64,000 bases of DNA, taken from positions 1 to 64,000 of the forward strand of contig JAGVKQ010000027.1 of NCBI GenBank assembly GCA_020050435.1, in the 5' to 3' direction. Position numbers and translations under genes: made by a program. Of the stretch, positions 18,587 through 27,724 are shown piece by piece. This stretch comes from Candidatus Caenarcanales bacterium (GTDB taxonomy: Bacteria; Cyanobacteriota; Vampirovibrionia; 2-02-FULL-35-15). Every line of letters begins with the position of its first letter. Positions within the stretch are counted from its first letter, which is position 1. The notes under the pieces were generated by a model. The model was not told the DNA's origin and did not search any database. It saw nothing but the letters and a program-made list of their open reading frames with translations.

Positions 18587-19813
18587 ATGGCAGGAAGAAT
18601 TGAATCAGTAGGGCAATTTCGTGAGGGAATGATTGGAAGACCATTGCTAGAAATTTGGAGAGATATTAAAGCTCCATCAAAAGATGAAAAAGCTTCTATG
18701 GTGAAAACATTAGCTGTAAAAGATCATGAAAGCCATCCAGCAGTTTTTAATGGTGGAATGGCAGGTATGCCTCTTGATCAATTTGCTGCAGTTTATAGTG
18801 GAGAAGCAGGTGCACAAGGGTTAGAACTTGGACATTGGACTCAAAACCTGTCTAATGGTGTTGCTTTAGATTGGAGTAAATTATCTACTGACCCAGCATA
18901 TGCAGAAAGAGTAAATCAAATTGTAATTGATAATGGAATGCCAAAAGGTATTATTGCACTTAGCTCACACCTTCTTGGGCAAGTGGTGAGTGATGCTGTT
19001 CTCCATGATGGACATCAAGCAATTCTTTCTCCTAACATCTGGGGAAAAACAAAAGTTGATGAAAATGGCATTGTTACAAATAAAAGACAGCAAAATGAGT
19101 TGAGAACAAGAGCTAAGAAAGAGCTTATTAAAGGATTACAAGTAGCTGTAAATTTAGGATTGCCAGCTTTAAAAGGCTTTACTGGTTCTAGAAGTTGGAA
19201 TAGAGAAGCATATTCATTTCCTCCTCATAGCAAGCAACAATATATGAGAGAAATGCAACTTTTCAGAGATGATTGGATGCCTTTACTAGATGAGTTTGCA
19301 GCAAGAAATCTTAAATTTGCTAAGGAAATACATCCTACTGAGCAAGCATTTGATCCAATGACATTCTTGTATACAATGCTTGCTTTAGAGTCTAGAGAAG
19401 AGTACGGTGTCAACTTTGATCCAAGCCATACAGTACACCAACAAGGATATACACCAGAAGAGGCATTAACTATTTATATTTTACTTGCCAGACTCTATGC
19501 AGTGCATGTAAAAGATTCATCAGTAAATCCAAATGGTAAGGCTGGGAAATATCAGGCTGGACAACCTTTCGGAAGCCCACAAAATGGTTGGGATTTCAAA
19601 ACTCCTGGTAGAGGTGATGTTAAGTGGTATGAATTAGCAAAAACATTACATGCTAACGGTATCCACAAACTTCCTTTACCAATCGAATGGGAAGAAAATG
19701 GAAGAATGCCAGTAGAAGGTGTTAAAGAAGCAGTTGATGTAATTAAGAGAGATATGCTTTGGACTTATAACGCAGCTGACTTTCAAGAAGGAATGGAAAG
19801 TAGTAGTAAATAG
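18587..19813 (+). CDS. TIM-barrel sugar phosphate isomerase/epimerase-like (xylose isomerase-like) protein
   Basis: 408 aa; LELGHWTQNLS, NFDPSHTVHQ, YAVHVKDSSV, GRGDVKWYELAKTL, PIEWEENG; AP endonuclease_2/xylose isomerase-like barrel. Confidence 0.78.
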   Translation: MAGRIESVGQFREGMIGRPLLEIWRDIKAPSKDEKASMVKTLAVKDHESHPAVFNGGMAGMPLDQFAAVYSGEAGAQGLELGHWTQNLSNGVALDWSKLSTDPAYAERVNQIVIDNGMPKGIIALSSHLLGQVVSDAVLHDGHQAILSPNIWGKTKVDENGIVTNKRQQNELRTRAKKELIKGLQVAVNLGLPALKGFTGSRSWNREAYSFPPHSKQQYMREMQLFRDDWMPLLDEFAARNLKFAKEIHPTEQAFDPMTFLYTMLALESREEYGVNFDPSHTVHQQGYTPEEALTIYILLARLYAVHVKDSSVNPNGKAGKYQAGQPFGSPQNGWDFKTPGRGDVKWYELAKTLHANGIHKLPLPIEWEENGRMPVEGVKEAVDVIKRDMLWTYNAADFQEGMESSSK

Positions 19814-19840
19814 TCTAAAAACAACCCCTACTCAAATCTT

Positions 19841-19875
19841 AAAGACCTACTCAAAGTCGAGTGGGTCTTTTTTTT
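19841..19875 (+). terminator. Rho-independent terminator
   Basis: aagacctactc-aaagtc-gagtgggtctt followed by a T run (ttttttt); 11-bp stem with one G-U pair. Confidence 0.9.
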
Positions 19876-19890
19876 GTAAATAAACTTTTA

Positions 19891-20619
19891 TTAGAAGATG
19901 TTTAGATTGGGGGTTGAGGATTTCATATAGTCAAGAAAACTAAATAGTAGTTTGTTCATTGACTTATAGTCATGTGATCTTAAGCTCCCTGCATCTTCTA
20001 TATATGGAAGTGATTTATACACTTCTAATTCATGTGAACAATTTTGAATCATTCCTTCTATCGAGTCAGGTGTAAATTCAAAATGACATTGAAATCCATA
20101 AATCTTAGGTGAGTATTTTACAATCTGGCGAGGACAGCCTTCACTACTTGCTAAGACTTTTGATTCTTTTGTAAGTCCTGGCATATCTCCATGCCAATGT
20201 CCTACCATAAACTTTTCTGGAAATGTCCCGATGATTGGATCCAGTTTTCCATCTTCAGTAAGAGTTAATTCAAAAACGCCTATTTCTCTATTTGGGCTGT
20301 GATAAAATTTTGCTCCTAATGCTTCACCTATGAGCTGAGCACCTAAACAAATCCCAAAAATAAATTTGTTTTTTTCTATGCACTGTTTAATAAAAGCAAT
20401 TTCTTTATTTGCATTAAAATGAGGGCATTCACTGAGTGTAGTATCGGGTGACTGAGGTCCACCCATAATAATAAGAAAGTCAAAGCTCTTAGTACTTTCA
20501 GGAAGAGTATCTCCGTCATAAAGTCTAGTATATGAAATTCCACAATTGTTTAACTTAAGCCACTTTTCTATAGCTCCAGGAGCTTCGAAGCTTTCATGCA
20601 TGATTATGTGAATGTTCAT
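19891..20619 (-). CDS. Class I glutamine amidotransferase (GMP synthase-like)
   Basis: DFLIIMGGPQSP, FIFGICLGAQLIGEALGAKFY, VMVGHWHGD-like, YGFQCHFEFTP (GATase triad Cys/His/Glu). Start set at MNIHIIMHES. Confidence 0.88.
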   Translation of the reverse strand: MNIHIIMHESFEAPGAIEKWLKLNNCGISYTRLYDGDTLPESTKSFDFLIIMGGPQSPDTTLSECPHFNANKEIAFIKQCIEKNKFIFGICLGAQLIGEALGAKFYHSPNREIGVFELTLTEDGKLDPIIGTFPEKFMVGHWHGDMPGLTKESKVLASSEGCPRQIVKYSPKIYGFQCHFEFTPDSIEGMIQNCSHELEVYKSLPYIEDAGSLRSHDYKSMNKLLFSFLDYMKSSTPNLNIF

Positions 20620-20723
20620 ATGTGCTAATGATATCAAATAGTACAGGAATCAAAGGTATTTGCAGAGAGTATTTAAGTCATTTAATCCCCACTTAACCCG
20701 AATTATTTAAACTAGTAAAAACA

Positions 20724-21818
20724 ATGAACCCAGCCAGAAATATATTTCAAGCTAGTGGGAGTGCTAGAGTAGCTACTCCTGGTTCATTATTGGCTAAATC
20801 TACTTTAGTAGAAAAAAGAGATGTTCTTTTAGAAAGATGGCAAAGTGCTGATATTCCTAAAGATTCTATACAAGATTGGAGAGTACTTGATTCTTCTGTT
20901 CAAAAACTTATAAGTGAATATTATAAAAAAATTGATGCTTTTATTCTTCGATTTAATGATGAAATGAAAAGAGAGGGACTCGTAGATGGTATAGCTGGTT
21001 CTGGTGGATCATCAGTAGGATTTCATGTGTCATCAGGAAATAAAAAAGTAGTGATGAAGCTTCCTTTAACCCCTCATGTTGGGAAAATGATTCTTCCGAT
21101 TGAACAAGAAAATTTGCAAAGATTAGCCGACAGCAGAAATACACCGGATTTTGTACAAAGACTAAGCGTAGATGAGAGTGGACTTATATTAAGTAAAGAA
21201 GGTGAAGTCTTGGTAACTGATTTATTGCAAGGAGCTTCTGTATCTGACAGAAAGGGCATAAATCCAGCTTATTTTAGCCACCACATTCATGAAGATCAAA
21301 TACCTGAGATTGTTAGATTTTATACTAATGCTTGTGCTGCACGTGTTTCATTGCTTGATGTAGGTGGAGTAAATAATTCTTTATTTGAGGTAGTAGATAA
21401 AGGTAAAATAATAGTTAAACTTTTTGATTTCGGATCAGGAAAAGGTCCAGAAGTTGATGCTATTACGGAAAGATTTTCAAAAGATCCTCTACAAGGAGCT
21501 ATTCATCACTTAATGATAAAGGACTTATTGTTTGAGGGAATTCTAAGAAGTCCAGAGCATGAAAGAAAACCTAAAATACTAGAATTGTTAAAAGCTCAAG
21601 GAAACAATACTTTTTTCGAATATAGATTCCAACAATTAAAAGAAGGATTAACGAAATTAGCAGATGCGAGATTTGTAACTAGAGGTAATATTGTAAGATC
21701 AGTCTCTGATTTGATTTCAATTCAAACAACAAGCACTGATCAATATTTGCTTCTTACAAAAGAAGGAGTAGATCGTTTGCATAATTTAAAAGATCATTTT
21801 CAAAGTGCTCTTTCTTGA
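20724..21818 (+). CDS. Divergent protein kinase-like/APH-like fold protein
   Basis: GSGGSSVGFHVSSGNKKVVMKLP (Gly loop + VMK Lys), LLDVGGVNNSLF (D-x4-N), IIVKLFDFGSG (DFG). Confidence 0.5.
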   Translation: MNPARNIFQASGSARVATPGSLLAKSTLVEKRDVLLERWQSADIPKDSIQDWRVLDSSVQKLISEYYKKIDAFILRFNDEMKREGLVDGIAGSGGSSVGFHVSSGNKKVVMKLPLTPHVGKMILPIEQENLQRLADSRNTPDFVQRLSVDESGLILSKEGEVLVTDLLQGASVSDRKGINPAYFSHHIHEDQIPEIVRFYTNACAARVSLLDVGGVNNSLFEVVDKGKIIVKLFDFGSGKGPEVDAITERFSKDPLQGAIHHLMIKDLLFEGILRSPEHERKPKILELLKAQGNNTFFEYRFQQLKEGLTKLADARFVTRGNIVRSVSDLISIQTTSTDQYLLLTKEGVDRLHNLKDHFQSALS

Positions 21819-21850
21819 TACTTGCAACTTGAAGCTTGAAACTTTCAAGG

Positions 21851-21888
21851 TGTTCTTCCTTGAAACTTTAGACTTGCAACTTGAAACT
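21851..21888. repeat. Dispersed ~38-bp repeat tgttcttccttgaaactttagacttgcaacttgaaact
   Basis: Second copy at 48496-48533 (tgttcttcttgaaactttagtcttgtaacttgaaactt). Confidence 0.8.
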
Positions 21889-21892
21889 AAAT

Positions 21893-21966
21893 TTGCCCCC
21901 ACCAGGAATTGAACCTGGACCAACGCCTTCGGAAGACGGAGCTCTATCCTTTGAGCCATGAGGGCA
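21893..21966 (-). tRNA. tRNA-Arg (anticodon CCG)
   Basis: RC: TGCCCTCATGGCTCAAAGGATAGAGCTCCGTCTTCCGAAGGCGTTGGTCCAGGTTCAATTCCTGGTGGGGGCA; paired acceptor, D and T arms; anticodon loop TTCCGAA. Confidence 0.93.
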
Positions 21967-21974
21967 TAAAATTA

Positions 21975-22985
21975 TTATAACTCTTTTGAGATTTTATCTA
22001 TTTCTTCTAAGTTCCGCCGCTTTTCTTTTTCAGAAAGGAATGATGCTTTAAATGAGTTTTTGGCTAGCATAATAATATCTTTTTTATTTAAGCCTAATGC
22101 TTTTTGAATCCCTATATAATTATCATTTATATACCCACCAAAATAGGCAGGGTCATCAGAATTAATTGTAGCAATAAGATTATTATCTAAAAGCTGTTTT
22201 ATATTGTGCTTTTTTAAGTCTTTAAAGACCTTTAACTTAACATTTGAAAAGGGACAAACTGTAAGCGGAATCTTCCTTTTTACCAATTCTTTAATAAGTT
22301 TTGGATCTTCCAGGCATCTTACCCCATGATCGATTCTTTTTACTTTTAACTCATCTAATGCTTCCCAAATATAATCTGGATGACCTTCTTCACCTGCATG
22401 GGCTACAGTGAGATAGCCATAATTAATGGCTTTTTTAAAAACAGCTTTAAATTTCTTGGGTGGATTTCCTACTTCAGATGAATCTAATCCCACAGCAATA
22501 ATTTTGTTTTTAAATGGAAGCGATTCTTCTAATGTTTTCATGGCTTCATTTGCACTTAAGTGTCTTAAAAAGCACATTATGAGATGGTATGAAATTCCAA
22601 ACTTCTTTTTTCCATCCTCACAAGCTTTGCTTATGCCATTAATAACTGTTTTAAAAGGAATCTTTCTGCTTGTATGACTTTGCGGATCAAAAAAAATCTC
22701 AGCATGCTTTATATTGTCGGCATGAGCTTTTTTAAGATATGCAAATGTCATGTTGTAAAAATCTTTTTCAGTAATAAGCACGTTAGTGCCTTTATAGTAA
22801 ATATCTAAAAATGATTGTAGGTTGTTGAAATTATATGCAGTTTTTAAATGTTTAATAGAAGAGTAAGGTAATTTGATTTTATTTCTCTTTGCTATTTTAA
22901 ACATTAACTCAGGTTCCAGTGAACCTTCTATGTGAATGTGCAATTCAGCTTTAGGAAGCTTTTTAATTAAATTTTTAATACTCAC
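21975..22985 (-). CDS. Adenosine deaminase family; probably adenine deaminase (type 2)
   Basis: PKAELHIHIEGSLEP, VAHAGEEG, KRIDHGVRCLED, TVCPFSNVKL, INSDDPAYFGGYI (adenine-deaminase-like signature). Confidence 0.88.
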   Translation of the reverse strand: MSIKNLIKKLPKAELHIHIEGSLEPELMFKIAKRNKIKLPYSSIKHLKTAYNFNNLQSFLDIYYKGTNVLITEKDFYNMTFAYLKKAHADNIKHAEIFFDPQSHTSRKIPFKTVINGISKACEDGKKKFGISYHLIMCFLRHLSANEAMKTLEESLPFKNKIIAVGLDSSEVGNPPKKFKAVFKKAINYGYLTVAHAGEEGHPDYIWEALDELKVKRIDHGVRCLEDPKLIKELVKRKIPLTVCPFSNVKLKVFKDLKKHNIKQLLDNNLIATINSDDPAYFGGYINDNYIGIQKALGLNKKDIIMLAKNSFKASFLSEKEKRRNLEEIDKISKEL

Positions 22986-22988
22986 TAA

Positions 22989-23480
22989 TTAATAGACTTT
23001 TTTACTCTTTGATTTGAGCCAAGTCGTAAACACTTCTTTGCATTCAGATCTTAAAAAGTCTTCTTTTATCTTTATTTTGCTATTTCCTTTTTCTTTCATC
23101 GTTTTATTTGAAATGGTTAATTCTCTAAACCCTGCATTTTGTGCATCTTTTATTCTTGTTCCAAAATAAATCTTATCTATGTTTGCCCAGTGAATGGCAC
23201 TAAAACACATTGGGCATGGTTCTGTAGTCGTATATATTTCACAACCAGACAGATCTATAATTTTTAGTTTTTTACAGGCTTCTCTAATTGCAGTTACTTC
23301 AGCATGAGCTGTAATATCTGTAGTTTTCCATACGGAATTATGTGCAGATACTATTACTTTTCCATTCTTGACAATACATGCTCCAAAAGGACTTTGCCCC
23401 TTTGAAATAGCTTCTTTAGCTTTTTCTATAGCAAGTTTCATAAAATATTTAGATTGGTTTTTTTGTATATCTTTTTTCAT
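22989..23480 (-). CDS. Nucleoside/guanine deaminase (CMP/dCMP deaminase fold)
   Basis: HAEVTAIREACKKL...TTEPCPMCFSAIHWANIDKIYFG; 3 bp from the downstream purine deaminase. Confidence 0.88.
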   Translation of the reverse strand: MKKDIQKNQSKYFMKLAIEKAKEAISKGQSPFGACIVKNGKVIVSAHNSVWKTTDITAHAEVTAIREACKKLKIIDLSGCEIYTTTEPCPMCFSAIHWANIDKIYFGTRIKDAQNAGFRELTISNKTMKEKGNSKIKIKEDFLRSECKEVFTTWLKSKSKKVY

Positions 23481-23530
23481 AAATGGGATAAATCTATTTT
23501 AACATCGTTATCATAGTTGTTGGTGTTGGA

Positions 23531-25144
23531 GTGTATGTGAGAAAAAAAATAAGTTTATTATTAGCAGTGTTTGTTTTATCCAGTTGCTTAAATGCATTTG
23601 CAGAGCCCGCATGGAAAAACACCTGGTCAGAAAAAGTTTTTGAAGATGCTAAAACTGAAAACAAATTTGTAATTTTAGATCTTGAAGCCATCTGGTGTCA
23701 TTGGTGTCATGTGATGAAATCTACGACTTATGCTGATCTTCAGGTACAAAAGGTGTTGGAAGAACATTATATTCCTGTAAGAATAGATCAGGATAGTAGA
23801 CCAGATTTAGCTAATAAATATAAGAGTTATGGATGGCCTGCTACCATTGTTTTCAACTCTAAAGGTGAAGAAATTGTAAAAAGATCAGGTTATATTTCTC
23901 CTGATGATATGAAATTATTACTAGAGAAAATTGTTCAAAATCCATCTCCTGAAGATACCCCTTTAGATTTTTCTAAAATCAAGTTTTCAAATAAACCGTA
24001 TTTATCTAATGAATTAAAAAGTCAGTTGTTGAAAATGCATAGAGATAGTTTTGATGAACAATTGGGTGGTTTAAAACTGGCTCAAAAATTTTTAGACAGA
24101 GATTCTGTAGAATACTCCATAAGTAAATTGAATGATAAAAAAGAAAAAGATATGGCAGTTAAAACATTGAATGCTGCTTTGAAACTTATAGATCCTGCTT
24201 GGGGTGGTGTATATCAATATTCTACGATGAGCGGTTGGGATTATCCTCATTTTGAAAAATTGGCTACTATTCAGGGAGAATATTTGAGAATATATTCTCT
24301 TGCATATAAAGCCGCAAATGATGAGAAATATCTTAAAGGAGCTTTTGATATTCATAAATATATAAATAATTTCTTGAAAGATAAAGATGGTGCTTTTTAC
24401 ACTAGTCAGGACGCTGATCTTGTTGAAGGTGAGCATGGCGGCGAATACTATAAGTTGAATGATGAAGAAAGAAGAAAATTAGGAATCCCTAGAGTTGATA
24501 AGCATATTTACTCTAGCCAAAATGGAGTAATTATAAGTGCTCTAGCTAACCTATTCATAGTGTCATCTGATACTAACTATCTGGATGAAGCAGAAAAAGC
24601 AGCTCGTTGGATTGTAAAAAATAGAGCTATTCAACCAAGTATAAAAAATACTTTAAAATGGATTTTTTCTGATATGGATGTGTTTCTTGAAAGAATGAAG
24701 TGGATGCTTACTAACCAAGCTTGGGTTGAAAGAGGGTTTCATCATGGTGAAAATGACCCCGCTGGTCCTTTTCTGAATGACACTTTAAATATGGGCAAAG
24801 CATTCTTAGCTTTATATGAAGCTACTGATGATTACAGATGGTTTGTTAAAGCTGAGCAGGCTGCTAGGTTTATAAGAAGAAATTTTGAAGCACCGATTGC
24901 TGGTTTTGCTACTTCTAAATCATCCTGTGAAATGTGTGCAGTTAGAAATCCTGATATCTTAACTGAAGAAAATATTGAGATAGTTAGATTGGCTTCAAAG
25001 CTTTATAAGAAAACAAAAAATGAAGAGTATAAATTTATAGCTGAACACGCTATGAAATATCTTGCTACACCTGAAATTGCTACTAGGTCTATAGTGGAGT
25101 CCGGGGTTCTAATTGCTGATGAAGAGTTGAAGGCAGCATTGTAA
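23531..25144 (+). CDS. Secreted DUF255/YyaL-type thioredoxin-fold protein
   Basis: Signal/lipobox-like LLLAVFVLSSCLNAFA; WCHWCHVMKSTTYADLQVQKVLEEHYIPVRIDQDSRPDLANKYKSYGWPATIVFNSKG. Confidence 0.85.
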   Translation: MYVRKKISLLLAVFVLSSCLNAFAEPAWKNTWSEKVFEDAKTENKFVILDLEAIWCHWCHVMKSTTYADLQVQKVLEEHYIPVRIDQDSRPDLANKYKSYGWPATIVFNSKGEEIVKRSGYISPDDMKLLLEKIVQNPSPEDTPLDFSKIKFSNKPYLSNELKSQLLKMHRDSFDEQLGGLKLAQKFLDRDSVEYSISKLNDKKEKDMAVKTLNAALKLIDPAWGGVYQYSTMSGWDYPHFEKLATIQGEYLRIYSLAYKAANDEKYLKGAFDIHKYINNFLKDKDGAFYTSQDADLVEGEHGGEYYKLNDEERRKLGIPRVDKHIYSSQNGVIISALANLFIVSSDTNYLDEAEKAARWIVKNRAIQPSIKNTLKWIFSDMDVFLERMKWMLTNQAWVERGFHHGENDPAGPFLNDTLNMGKAFLALYEATDDYRWFVKAEQAARFIRRNFEAPIAGFATSKSSCEMCAVRNPDILTEENIEIVRLASKLYKKTKNEEYKFIAEHAMKYLATPEIATRSIVESGVLIADEELKAAL

Positions 25145-25216
25145 TGTCATACCCGCAAAAGCGGGTATCCAGAACTAACGTAAGACCTGGATTCCCGATC
25201 AAGTCGGGAATGACAT
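25144..25216. repeat. Composite double-hairpin repeat (TGTCATACCCGC...GGGAATGACA)
   Basis: Outer tgtcat/atgaca and ccag/ctgg inverted pairs enclose hairpins acccgcaaaagcgggt and ttcccgatcaagtcgggaa. Confidence 0.8.
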
Positions 25217-25579
25217 CTTGTGTTTATTAATTAATTCAAGATCTTTTAAATCCTTCTCTCTTCCCATAGCTTTTTTCCATTCAATAACATAATCCAATTT
25301 TACAAAAGGAAACCCGTTTATTATTTCAGCAGTATTTATTAGTTCACTTACATCGTTGAACCATGGTGACCAATTCTTGAAAATTTCTATATTGCCGGTT
25401 TTAATTGATTCTTTTTCTACTGGGTAAATAGTTGATAAGTAATCCCATAGATCATCTTTAACTATAATGTCTATGTCATTGGCTTCTCTTAAGCCTCTTA
25501 TACAAATAGGACCACTTCCAAATATTGCATATTTATCTTTAGGAAGATTTAAATTTTCTAATTCACTAAGTAATTTCAT
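25199..25579 (-). CDS. Nucleotidyltransferase-fold-like protein
   Basis: KYAIFGSGPICIRGLREANDIDIIVKDDLWDYL: GSG...DxD pattern. Confidence 0.6.
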   Translation of the reverse strand: MKLLSELENLNLPKDKYAIFGSGPICIRGLREANDIDIIVKDDLWDYLSTIYPVEKESIKTGNIEIFKNWSPWFNDVSELINTAEIINGFPFVKLDYVIEWKKAMGREKDLKDLELINKHKMSFPT

Positions 25580-26108
25580 ACTTGTTTTGAAAGTTTGGAT
25601 TAAACCAGACTAAAGCTACGTCAGATTCTAATTCTCCATTTGGCTTGAAATATCTTTTTTCAAATCTACCTTCTTCTTTAAATCCAAAACTCTTATAGAA
25701 ATCAATTCCTTTTGCATTTGATTCTCTGATCATGACTTCTAATCTTAGGATATATGGATAATCTTTTTTTACGATCGTTAATAAAACATTGAGTAATGCC
25801 TGACCTAGATTTTTCCCATGAAATCTAGGATCGATTATAAAACCTAATTCTCCAAGGACATGACTTACCGCAGCACCTTCCATTTTATGTGCATGTATTT
25901 CGCCTATAATTTCTTCAGTATCCTTAGTCTCAATAAGTAAAAATATTCCTTTATTAATTGAGTTCTTGTAAACCTTTTCTATAGCTTTAAGTTCATGCCC
26001 ATGAGACATTTCTTTTTTCTTATTATGTTCTTCAACAATTTTATAGAGTTTGATGACTGTAGAAAAGTCATCATGTGTAGCATCTCTAATAGTGATATTT
26101 TCTAGCAT
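25566..26108 (-). CDS. GNAT family N-acetyltransferase
   Basis: MLENITIRDATHDDFSTVIKLY...LGFIIDPRFHGKNLGQALLNVLLTI...YKSFGFKEEGR. Start trimmed because the track start (26153) lies inside a tRNA gene. Confidence 0.87.
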   Translation of the reverse strand: MLENITIRDATHDDFSTVIKLYKIVEEHNKKKEMSHGHELKAIEKVYKNSINKGIFLLIETKDTEEIIGEIHAHKMEGAAVSHVLGELGFIIDPRFHGKNLGQALLNVLLTIVKKDYPYILRLEVMIRESNAKGIDFYKSFGFKEEGRFEKRYFKPNGELESDVALVWFNPNFQNKYEIT

Positions 26109-26146
26109 TTCCATTTCGTTGATTTCTACCCCATCATTTATGAAAT

Positions 26147-26220
26147 CGTCCACGAGAGGAGTCGAACCCCCGACCTAGGCGTTAGGAGTGCCTTGCTCTA
26201 TCCAACTGAGCTACGTGGAC
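26147..26220 (-). tRNA. tRNA-Arg (anticodon CCT)
   Basis: RC: GTCCACGTAGCTCAGTTGGATAGAGCAAGGCACTCCTAACGCCTAGGTCGGGGGTTCGACTCCTCTCGTGGACG; anticodon loop CTCCTAA. Confidence 0.95.
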
Positions 26221-26361
26221 ACCGTTAACATTTTAACCCATAAATAACATGTATTTAACTGTTACGCCTAGAGTTCTCACTGAAATACAGAAAATTGGGA
26301 ATATTAACTTTATAAAACAACTTGATTTGGTTAACGTCTATTTAACCTAGAAATTTAGATA

Positions 26362-27216
26362 ATGAATAATATGAATAAAACCACTAAGATTTTTTTAACT
26401 TTAATAGTTACTTTGTTTTTTACTGTAAATATTTCTCAAGCAAAAGAAATTAAAACCTCGGTAACTGATGGTAAAGGTATTTGGATAAATATTTGGAATT
26501 ATCCATCTAATCCAGATTCTTACTGTAAGTATATGAAGTCCAAAGGAATTGATACTATTTATCTTCAAGTGTTTAGAAGCAATACGCCAGCTATTTATTC
26601 TCGTGAAAAATTAGATAAGGTTTTATTGGCTGCTCATAAAAATGGGATAAAAGTTGTCGGGTGGGGATATGTCTTTTTAAAAAATCCTATAGAAGATGCT
26701 AAGAAGTATCTAGTAGCTATAAATTATAAATCTAAGGATGGCGAGTCTCTTGATGGAATGGCAGCAGATATAGAAGAAGTAACAAACCCTAAAGTTATAG
26801 ATACTTTTGCCAGGTATGTAAGAAGTCATGTGAAGAATGATTACCCCATGATTGCTATTACTTTTTCTCCCATGTTTAAAAGAGCAGATCCTAAAAAATA
26901 TGCCTGGAAAACAATTGCAAATAATTTTGATATTATTGCACCTATGACATACTGGCATGCTTTGAAAGATAAGCAATCACAAAAAGGTGCATATGATTTT
27001 ACCGCTGAGACTGTTTCTAGAATTAAAGAATATACAGGTAAAAGCGATATAAAAATTCACATTATTGGTGATGGTCAAAAAACTAGCAGTAGTGAAATAG
27101 TAGGCTTTTTAAAAGCTGCAAATGATCATAAAGTAAATGCTGGAGTTAGTTTATATCCTATGCATGTACCTAAAAAACACCAGATTGATACATTGGCTGA
27201 ATTTAAGATGAACTAG
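26362..27216 (+). CDS. Secreted TIM-barrel glycoside hydrolase-like protein
   Basis: Signal FLTLIVTLFFTVNISQA; GIDTIYLQVFRSNTPAIYSREKLDKVLLAAHKNGIKVVGWGY, GMAADIEEV, FDIIAPMTYWH. Confidence 0.7.
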   Translation: MNNMNKTTKIFLTLIVTLFFTVNISQAKEIKTSVTDGKGIWINIWNYPSNPDSYCKYMKSKGIDTIYLQVFRSNTPAIYSREKLDKVLLAAHKNGIKVVGWGYVFLKNPIEDAKKYLVAINYKSKDGESLDGMAADIEEVTNPKVIDTFARYVRSHVKNDYPMIAITFSPMFKRADPKKYAWKTIANNFDIIAPMTYWHALKDKQSQKGAYDFTAETVSRIKEYTGKSDIKIHIIGDGQKTSSSEIVGFLKAANDHKVNAGVSLYPMHVPKKHQIDTLAEFKMN

Positions 27217-27221
27217 AATTG

Positions 27222-27256
27222 TCATTGCGAGGAGCCATGCGACGAAGCAATTACAA
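27222..27256. repeat. REP-like GTCATTGCGAGGAG repeat
   Basis: tgtcattgcgaggagccatgcgacgaagcaatt. Confidence 0.65.
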
Positions 27257-27715
27257 CTATGCCCTTGCTTTCTTAAAAAATTCTTTTAAAAGACCACTAC
27301 ATTCTAACTCTAAGATTCCACCAATAACTTCTATATTGTTTTTTTCTAAGTCATGAAATAGATTGATTTTTGATCCACAAGCACCCTGAATTAAATCATA
27401 TGCACCGAATACTATCTTTGAAATCCTTGAGTTAATAATAGCTCCTGTACACATTGCACAAGGCTCGAGGGTAGTATAAAGAACACATTCATTCAATCTC
27501 CAGTCACCTAATTTTTTAGAAGCTTCATGAATGGCTACTATTTCAGCATGAAGTACAGCATTTTTCTTCTCTTCAATTTCATTTACTCCACGGCTGATTA
27601 ATAAATCATCTTTTACTATAATTGCTGCAATAGGAATATCTGTAGTCGTTGACTTTGTAAGATTTATGGCTTCATTCATCCAATACTGATGACTAAATTG
27701 TTTAAAGCTATTCAT
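27257..27715 (-). CDS. tadA: tRNA-specific adenosine deaminase TadA
   Basis: HAEIVAIHEASKKLGDWRLNECVLYTTLEPCAMCTGAIINSRISKIVFGAYDLIQGACGS. Confidence 0.93.
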   Translation of the reverse strand: MNSFKQFSHQYWMNEAINLTKSTTTDIPIAAIIVKDDLLISRGVNEIEEKKNAVLHAEIVAIHEASKKLGDWRLNECVLYTTLEPCAMCTGAIINSRISKIVFGAYDLIQGACGSKINLFHDLEKNNIEVIGGILELECSGLLKEFFKKARA

Positions 27716-27724
27716 TCGAATAAA

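Noticed and set aside
19841-19875. Inverted repeat as a possible operator
   Set aside because: Stem followed by a T-run right after a stop codon; an ordinary rho-independent terminator.
23531-25144. Thioredoxin-like protein as part of a new redox system
   Set aside because: Matches the known DUF255/YyaL family with WCHWCHVM; no partner genes.
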